Translations under genes and position numbers: made by a program | In this document: in pieces, positions 59,839 through 64,000 of the stretch | Layout: each line of letters opens with the position of its first letter | Position numbering within the stretch: position 1 is the stretch's first letter | From: Desmospora activa DSM 45169 | GTDB taxonomy: Bacteria; Bacillota; Bacilli; Thermoactinomycetales; DSM-45169 | DNA length: 64,000 bases | Direction: 5' to 3' | Assembly: GCF_003046315.1 (NCBI RefSeq) | Contig: NZ_PZZP01000001.1 | Span: 744,001 to 808,000, forward strand | Notes under the pieces: generated by a model | The model's input: the letters and a program-made list of their open reading frames with translations, nothing else | Database searches by the model: none | What the model was told of the DNA's origin: nothing

Positions 59839-60168
59839 TTATAACGTCCCTTTGATATATCGTTCCCCCCATTCGCACATTTCATCGATTACCGGTTTGA
59901 GCGACTCTCCTAATTCACTCAATTCATAGACCACTTTTGGCGGTACCTGGTTGAAAACCGTTCTTGTAATCACTCGATCCTTCTCCAATTCTCTAAGCTG
60001 CTGAGTTAACATTTTTTGTGTGATTTCCGGCGTTAGTTTTTTAAGTTCGCTCGTTCTTTTAGGCCCATAGTATAAATGGCATAGAATCAGTGTCTTCCAC
60101 TTGCCGCCGATGACATTCAATGTTGCTTCCGCTGGGATAATATAACGACGAGTCGAATCTGGCTTCAT
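59839..60168 (-). CDS. HxlR-family transcriptional regulator
   Basis: The 109-residue product has the HxlR winged helix: 'EATLNVIGGKWKTLILCHLYYGPKRTSELKKLTPEITQKMLTQQLRELEKDRVI', read in parts, and the wing 'PPKVVYELSELGESLKPVI'. GAGGAAC lies upstream of ATG 60168. It is transcribed away from a quinone-reductase gene, and family members commonly sense reactive electrophiles or quinones, so it probably regulates that gene. Confidence 0.9.
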   Translation of the reverse strand: MKPDSTRRYIIPAEATLNVIGGKWKTLILCHLYYGPKRTSELKKLTPEITQKMLTQQLRELEKDRVITRTVFNQVPPKVVYELSELGESLKPVIDEMCEWGERYIKGTL

Positions 60169-60260
60169 GGTGAGAAGTTCCTCCTATATATCGTTTGTTT
60201 CTCATTTGTATCTAAAGCACTTTTTAGTTCCTATCATACTTTTTGGTATCAATATAACAA

Positions 60261-60276
60261 AAAAGTGCGTACTTTT
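60261..60276. promoter_or_regulatory. Possible HxlR operator
   Basis: AAAAGT-GCGT-ACTTTT is a perfect inverted repeat in the divergent intergenic region. A second looser repeat, around ATAC-TTTTT-GGTAT at 60236-60250, lies nearby. Confidence 0.55.
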
Positions 60277-60346
60277 CTAATCCGATTATATGATACATAA
60301 TCTCATTAAGTCATTTGCTAATAAAAAACAAAGTGGAGGAAAGCAA

Positions 60347-60436
60347 ATGAGATCCAACTTGGTGGTAGATGCAGCGATCACACGTTTTAAACAGTTCGGC
60401 GTTCAGATTTCTTCTAGTGAAGAGAATGGTAAATAA
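60347..60436 (+). CDS. Possible 29-residue peptide or gene remnant
   Basis: ATG 60347 has a strong ribosome-binding site (GTGGAGGAAAG) and encodes MRSNLVVDAAITRFKQFGVQ followed by ISSSEENGK. It ends 18 bases before the oxidoreductase. It could be a leader peptide or the stub of a lost gene. Confidence 0.4.
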   Translation: MRSNLVVDAAITRFKQFGVQISSSEENGK

Positions 60437-60454
60437 AGAGTCGAGGTGTAAAAA

Positions 60455-61045
60455 ATGAAGATATTAACCGTAGTATCCCATCCACGAACCAATTCTTTTA
60501 CGTTTGCAATCGCCCATCGTTTTGAACAAGGCCTTAAAGACGCCGGACATGAAACCGAGATTTTAGATCTGCATCGTAGCGGTTTTAACCCTGTTCTTTG
60601 GGAAGAAGATGAGCCTGATTGGTCTAATGAAAATAAACGTTATTCTCCCGAGGTAGAGACGGAAATTGAACGAATGAAACGGCATGAGGGGTTGGCTTAC
60701 ATTTTTCCAATTTGGTGGTACAGTATGCCAGCGATGCTAAAGGGATACCTGGACCGCGTTTGGAACTATGGTTTTGCCTACGGTTCAAACCAACTTCATC
60801 ATAAACAAATATTGTGGCTAGGCCTTGCAGCAGCTTCATTGGAGCATTTTGAGAAAAGAGAATACGACAAAATGATGCGGCGCAACCTTAACGTAGGATT
60901 TGCCAATTATGCGGGAATTGAAAATTCGAAGGTGGAAATATTATATGAGACGTTAGCCGAAAAACAAGAACATCGGGAAGAGTTGCTAAATCAAGCTTAC
61001 CATCTAGGGCTATCTTATTCTAATTTGAACGGCGACACTGATTGA
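60455..61045 (+). CDS. Flavodoxin-fold NAD(P)H quinone oxidoreductase (MdaB/KefF-like)
   Basis: The 196-residue product begins 'ILTVVSHPRTNSFTFAIAHRFEQGLKDAGHETEILDLHRSGFNPVL', the FMN/FAD-binding start of the flavodoxin_2 family. 'IFPIWWYSMPAMLKGYLDRVWNYGFAYG' near 86-113 is the conserved WW-x-MPA-x-LKG-x-DR-V block. It reduces quinones or similar electrophiles with two electrons. The divergent HxlR gene is the likely regulator. It ends just before the diverged gerE-terminator copy. Confidence 0.9.
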   Translation: MKILTVVSHPRTNSFTFAIAHRFEQGLKDAGHETEILDLHRSGFNPVLWEEDEPDWSNENKRYSPEVETEIERMKRHEGLAYIFPIWWYSMPAMLKGYLDRVWNYGFAYGSNQLHHKQILWLGLAAASLEHFEKREYDKMMRRNLNVGFANYAGIENSKVEILYETLAEKQEHREELLNQAYHLGLSYSNLNGDTD

Positions 61046-61048
61046 CCC

Positions 61049-61113
61049 ATCAAAATCTAAGCCGATCCCTGATGAACCCTGCTACCGGACGGTATGGGGT
61101 TCCTTTGCCTGGG
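61049..61113 (+). repeat. Diverged third copy of the gerE end and terminator
   Basis: TCAAAATCTAAGCC, CCCTGATGAACCCTGC, ACCGGACGGT and GGGTTCCTTTGC match the end of the 132-bp repeat with about eight substitutions over 65 bases. The terminator hairpin is kept, and it probably ends the oxidoreductase transcript. Confidence 0.85.
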
Positions 61114-61152
61114 TTTTAAGTTGCCCGGATCGAACCGATGAAATCTCACGCA

Positions 61153-61188
61153 AAACACCCTCTCCAACTGTACGTTGAGAGGGTGTTT
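61153..61188. terminator. Terminator-like hairpin
   Basis: AAACACCCTCTC and GAGAGGGTGTTT form a perfect 12-bp stem. Confidence 0.75.
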
Positions 61189-61218
61189 CCAATTGTTCTA
61201 TTTAATGCTTGTGAGAAG

Positions 61219-61249
61219 AAAAGCACCCTTAAATCATCAGGGTGCTTTT
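61219..61249 (-). terminator. Terminator of the YjcZ-like gene
   Basis: AAAAGCACCCT and AGGGTGCTTTT flank TAAATCATC, directly after the stop of the small minus-strand gene. Confidence 0.8.
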
Positions 61250-61254
61250 AGGGA

Positions 61255-61362
61255 TCAAGACCAACCAAAACTAACCAAGGCAAAGATTGTAGCAATCACC
61301 AACAGGAAAATTAGAAGCCGACGCAGTCCGAAGCCATAGCCACCGCCATAACATCCACTCAT
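61255..61362 (-). CDS. YjcZ-like small Gly-rich membrane protein
   Basis: ATG 61362, with GAGGTG upstream, encodes 35 residues: MSGCYGGGYGFGLRRLLIFL and then a hydrophobic helix ending in SFGWS. A Gly/Tyr-rich head followed by one helix is the pattern of the YjcZ family of sporulation-associated peptides. CATATGATA upstream (61393-61401, minus strand) resembles a sigma-K -10 box, but the -35 is not convincing. Confidence 0.7.
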   Translation of the reverse strand: MSGCYGGGYGFGLRRLLIFLLVIATIFALVSFGWS

Positions 61363-61527
61363 TCTATTCACCTCTTTCCAGTTGCTCGCCATATCATATG
61401 ATGTTGTAAATCTAGCTGATACAGGTGGTTGACTATTTGAATGAATTTGGTGGTAGGCCTATTACTGATGGGGGTCTGATCGCTATAATGGGTTTATATT
61501 ATAGGAAAAAGGCAGGAGGATGTCCGA

Positions 61528-62709
61528 ATGATTCGACGGCTAACATCAGCAGACATCGATGAAATCTTTTCCTTGTCACAATTTGCTTTTCAATACAATT
61601 TGGTTGAAGAAGAATTAGAGGAGCAAAAAAAGCGGGAAGATGCCGAACTGACATGGGGGTATTTTCAGGATGGCCGCTTGGCGGCCAAAATGAAGATATG
61701 GCCGCTGGAAGTCTATATTCATGGTCGTACTTTTGCCATGGGTGGAGTAGCCAGTGTCGCTACATGGCCGGAACACCGGCGCCAAGGTATGGTTAAACAG
61801 TTACTCACCCACGGTTTAAAGGGGATGAAGGAAGCGGGCCAGTCGGTCTCATTTTTGTACCCTTTTTCTTTTTCATACTATCGCAAATACGGTTGGGAAC
61901 ATCTAATTGATCAAAAAAAGTACACGTTAAAACGGGAGCAGCTACCCCGTTTTGATCTGGTCTCGGGAAGGGTCGAGCGCAGAACGAGCGACGATCTCCC
62001 CCTATTGAAACAAATTTACGAGGAATATGCCCCGCAATACAACGGCCCGCTCAAAAGAAGCGATGATTGGTGGTTGCACCGATCGCCGCTCCAGAAGAAA
62101 GGGTCAACGATTGCGGTTTACTTTGATCAAGCAGGAAATCCACGGGGGTATATGATCTACAGCGTCAAGAAAAGAGTAATGCAAATCAATGAGATGGTTT
62201 ACCTGGATGAGGGAGGTAGACGCGGGTTATGGCAATTGATCGCCAACCACGATTCCATGATCGATCAGGTGACCGTCATCGCTCCTCCTGATGACCATTT
62301 ACCTTTTTTACTACCGGATCCACGGATTGAACAGGAAGTGATCCCTTACTTTATGGGGAGGATCGTCGATGTACAAGCGTTTTTAGAGCAGTTTCCGTTT
62401 CAGGTAGAGGGGAAAATGGAACCACTTGTATTGCATGTAAAAGATACCATTGCAACCTGGAATCACGGTACCTTTGAGCTGCGATTGGATCAAACGGGAC
62501 AGGTGGATGTCAGAGTGTTGGAACAGTCCCGTCGCCATACCCCTGCCGCGGTCCAATGCGATATTCAAACACTGTCGGCGATGTTGCTCGGTGACCGACG
62601 TCCCTCCACCTTATATGAAATCGGTCGCTTGACAGGCGATGAAGAGCAGATCCGACAGTGGGAACGGCTCGTTCCGGTGAGAACGGCTTATTTTCCGGAT
62701 TTCTTTTAA
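61528..62709 (+). CDS. Eis-like GNAT acetyltransferase with sterol-carrier-type domain
   Basis: The 393-residue product has an N-terminal GNAT domain with 'MGGVASVATWPEHRRQGMVKQLLTHGLKGMKEAGQSVSFLYPFSFSYYRKYGWE' (read in parts, about 70-125), a second degenerate GNAT region, and a C-terminal SCP2-like domain ('LVLHVKDTIATWNHGTFELRLDQ'). This three-part layout is that of Eis and its Bacillus relatives, which N-acetylate amines including some aminoglycosides. AGGAGG lies upstream of the ATG. The substrate here is unknown. Confidence 0.9.
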   Translation: MIRRLTSADIDEIFSLSQFAFQYNLVEEELEEQKKREDAELTWGYFQDGRLAAKMKIWPLEVYIHGRTFAMGGVASVATWPEHRRQGMVKQLLTHGLKGMKEAGQSVSFLYPFSFSYYRKYGWEHLIDQKKYTLKREQLPRFDLVSGRVERRTSDDLPLLKQIYEEYAPQYNGPLKRSDDWWLHRSPLQKKGSTIAVYFDQAGNPRGYMIYSVKKRVMQINEMVYLDEGGRRGLWQLIANHDSMIDQVTVIAPPDDHLPFLLPDPRIEQEVIPYFMGRIVDVQAFLEQFPFQVEGKMEPLVLHVKDTIATWNHGTFELRLDQTGQVDVRVLEQSRRHTPAAVQCDIQTLSAMLLGDRRPSTLYEIGRLTGDEEQIRQWERLVPVRTAYFPDFF

Positions 62710-62718
62710 CCAATTAAC

Positions 62719-62749
62719 AAAGCGATTCCAGTCAAAAAGGAATCGCTTT
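62719..62749 (+). terminator. Terminator of the Eis-like gene
   Basis: AAAGCGATTCC and GGAATCGCTTT form an 11-bp stem; TCTTTT follows. Confidence 0.85.
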
Positions 62750-62798
62750 CTTTTGTAAAAGGGATGGAATGATCTCGTATAGGCAATGGCGCCTAACT

Positions 62799-63578
62799 TT
62801 AAGCAGGACGGATCCATGGTCTGCCTTGTTGCCATTCGGTCTCCACTTTCATCTGAAACAGTTGACTGAGGTTGTGACTGGTTAAAATCTGTTGTTTTGG
62901 CCCGCTTGCCAGTATTTGACCCTGTTGTAACAATAGAGCGTGCGAAATAAACGGCAAGATTTCCTCTACATGGTGGGAGACATAGAGGATTGTCGGACCA
63001 TTCGCCTGGTTGCCAAAGGTGCCGATGGCATGGAGTAGATGCTCTCGTGCAGGAAAATCTAGGCCAGAACAGGGCTCGTCCAAAATCAAAAGCTTTGGAT
63101 GGGCTATCCAGGCCCGTGCCAGAATGACACGTTGCTTTTCCCCTTGGGATAAGGTGTGAAAGTGGGCGTGAGCGAGGGATTGGCAACCGAAGGTTTCTAA
63201 CAGTTGTTCTGCCTGTTGTGTGTCTTCCGACGATGGGGAATCATAAAGGCCGATCGAGGCGTGCTTTCCACTCAATACAACTTGGCTTGCGGTTAAGCGG
63301 CCGTGATTTCGCCCATACTGCTCCGCTAAGGAGGAGCTGACCCATCCGATCGATTTTCGCAATTGCCTCAGGTCCGTCTGTCCAAAGGTTTTACCGAGTA
63401 CCTCAACAGTACCGGAGGACGGCCATATATACCCGTTGAGAATATTTAATAATGTCGTTTTTCCAGCCCCGTTGGGACCGATGAGCGCCCAGTGTTCTCC
63501 TTGATGCACTTCCCAATCGATCGAATCCAAAATCCTTCGGTTTTGCCGATGATAGGTAATTTGTTGAAGTTTGATCAT
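62799..63578 (-). CDS. ABC transporter ATP-binding protein (YlmA/ModF-like)
   Basis: The 259-residue product has Walker A 'LIGPNGAGKTTLLNILNGY' near 32-50, signature 'LSQGEKQRVILARAWI', Walker B 'LLILDEPCSGLDFPA' and H-loop 'LYVSHHVEEI'. It is a single ATPase domain without a neighbouring permease, like B. subtilis YlmA. The substrate or function is unknown, and iron- or molybdate-type uptake is only one possibility. AAGGAATGG lies upstream of the ATG. Confidence 0.88.
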   Translation of the reverse strand: MIKLQQITYHRQNRRILDSIDWEVHQGEHWALIGPNGAGKTTLLNILNGYIWPSSGTVEVLGKTFGQTDLRQLRKSIGWVSSSLAEQYGRNHGRLTASQVVLSGKHASIGLYDSPSSEDTQQAEQLLETFGCQSLAHAHFHTLSQGEKQRVILARAWIAHPKLLILDEPCSGLDFPAREHLLHAIGTFGNQANGPTILYVSHHVEEILPFISHALLLQQGQILASGPKQQILTSHNLSQLFQMKVETEWQQGRPWIRPA

Positions 63579-63799
63579 AACTTACGTTTCCATTCCTTTC
63601 TTTGCGTCAGGCTCTTAGCATTTTTTAAATTATAAATGCTTTTCAGGGAAGAAGGCAAAACGATATTAAAGTGATAAAGCGGGTGGGATAAGGGCTTCTC
63701 TATGCCGCATGAGTGGTGATGGGTGATGAAATCCTAATCATATATTAGAATGGTATTATTCTTGCATTGATCTGTACTTGCATGTATACGGAAAGAGTG

Positions 63800-64000
63800 A
63801 TGGATGAAATGGATGTATATCTGATGTTGATTGTAGTTGTGGCGTTGGGTGCCCTCTCTAAAAATGCGACGGTATGGATTGCGGGTCTGGGGTTGTTACT
63901 CCTCCGTTTGTGGCCGAGTGATCAGCTGTTGGAATGGACCCAACAGTATGGATTGAAAATCGGAGTGGCCATTTTAACGATGGGTGTCCTTGCTCCGATC
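63800..64000 (+). CDS. DUF441 family membrane protein, N-terminal part (cut by window edge)
   Basis: The frame is open to the window end. From ATG 63809 it reads MDVYLMLIVVVALGALSKNA, and later 'LLEWTQQYGLKIGVAILTMGVLAPI', with three transmembrane helices so far. 'SKNATVWIA' and 'YGLKIGVAILTxGVLAP' are DUF441 (YtwI-type) signatures. An ATG at 63800 would add three residues and is closer to GGAAAG; I cannot decide between them. The function of the family is unknown. Confidence 0.8.
   Translation, partial: MDEMDVYLMLIVVVALGALSKNATVWIAGLGLLLLRLWPSDQLLEWTQQYGLKIGVAILTMGVLAPI

Noticed and set aside
1-64000. CRISPR arrays, tRNA and rRNA genes
   Set aside because: I saw no regularly spaced repeats and no tRNA or rRNA landmarks; the only tandem repeat is the 48-bp unit before oppD.

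Overview
The window looks like chromosomal DNA from a mid-GC, endospore-forming member of the Bacillota (order Bacillales). The gene order zapA-cvpA-polX-mutS2, the lcfA-fadR-etfB-etfA fatty-acid cluster, the lysine and SAM-I riboswitches, a cytochrome-b558-type sdhCAB operon and many TTG starts all fit that group. Spore genes (sleB, a spoVAF-like gene, an alpha/beta SASP, gerE, a YjcZ-like peptide) show that it sporulates. A thermoactinomycete-like Bacillales is my best guess, but that is inference from the overall protein flavour and the sequence does not name the genus.

Layout. 1-7100 (+): zapA end, cvpA, a terminated non-coding RNA candidate, polX, sleB, mutS2, a 29-aa membrane peptide and an NfeD-type protein. 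7100-13400: a secreted subtilase (-), a small unknown gene (-), an RsmF-type rRNA methyltransferase (-), an AtoE-type transporter (+) and a BaiN/YhiN-type flavoprotein (-). 13400-20000 (+): spoVAF-like gene, the FadR regulon (lcfA, fadR, etfB, etfA, with two FadR boxes) and trxA. 20200-24600 (-): four related membrane proteins in tandem. 24700-30300 (+): uvrC-mobA, a second copy of the RNA motif, then an AT-rich MarR plus two-hydrolase operon. 30400-40900: tatA (-), lysine-riboswitch lysC, oppBCD, SAM-riboswitch metX and sdhCAB. 40900-53500: TetR plus hydrolase, a MecA/PBP3-like transpeptidase (-), class I fumarase (-), a zinc-ribbon protein (-), an M2-like carboxypeptidase, a HEXXH protein (-), a SASP (-), a DUF3311-like/SSS symporter pair and a two-domain VOC protein.

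53500-61200 is the most plastic part. gerE with a near-perfect sigma-K promoter is followed by accessory segments that each end in a copy of the gerE 3' end plus terminator: an exact 132-bp copy at 59651 and a diverged one at 61049. Inside are an IS200/IS605 element (TnpA plus TnpB) that appears to split a small gene, a codB-like permease, a GNAT protein, a headless RelE-type toxin, and an HxlR/quinone-reductase pair. The window ends with an Eis-like acetyltransferase, a lone ABC ATPase (-) and the start of a DUF441 membrane protein.

The signals most worth following are: (1) the paired RNA motif at 858-929 and 27193-27270; (2) an etfB leader in which a 9-bp stem would bring a distant Shine-Dalgarno to 11 nt from the start codon; (3) the graded gerE 3'-end repeats, which suggest serial insertion at one site; (4) a 48-bp tandem repeat that multiplies the Shine-Dalgarno of oppD; and (5) the four-paralog membrane array.
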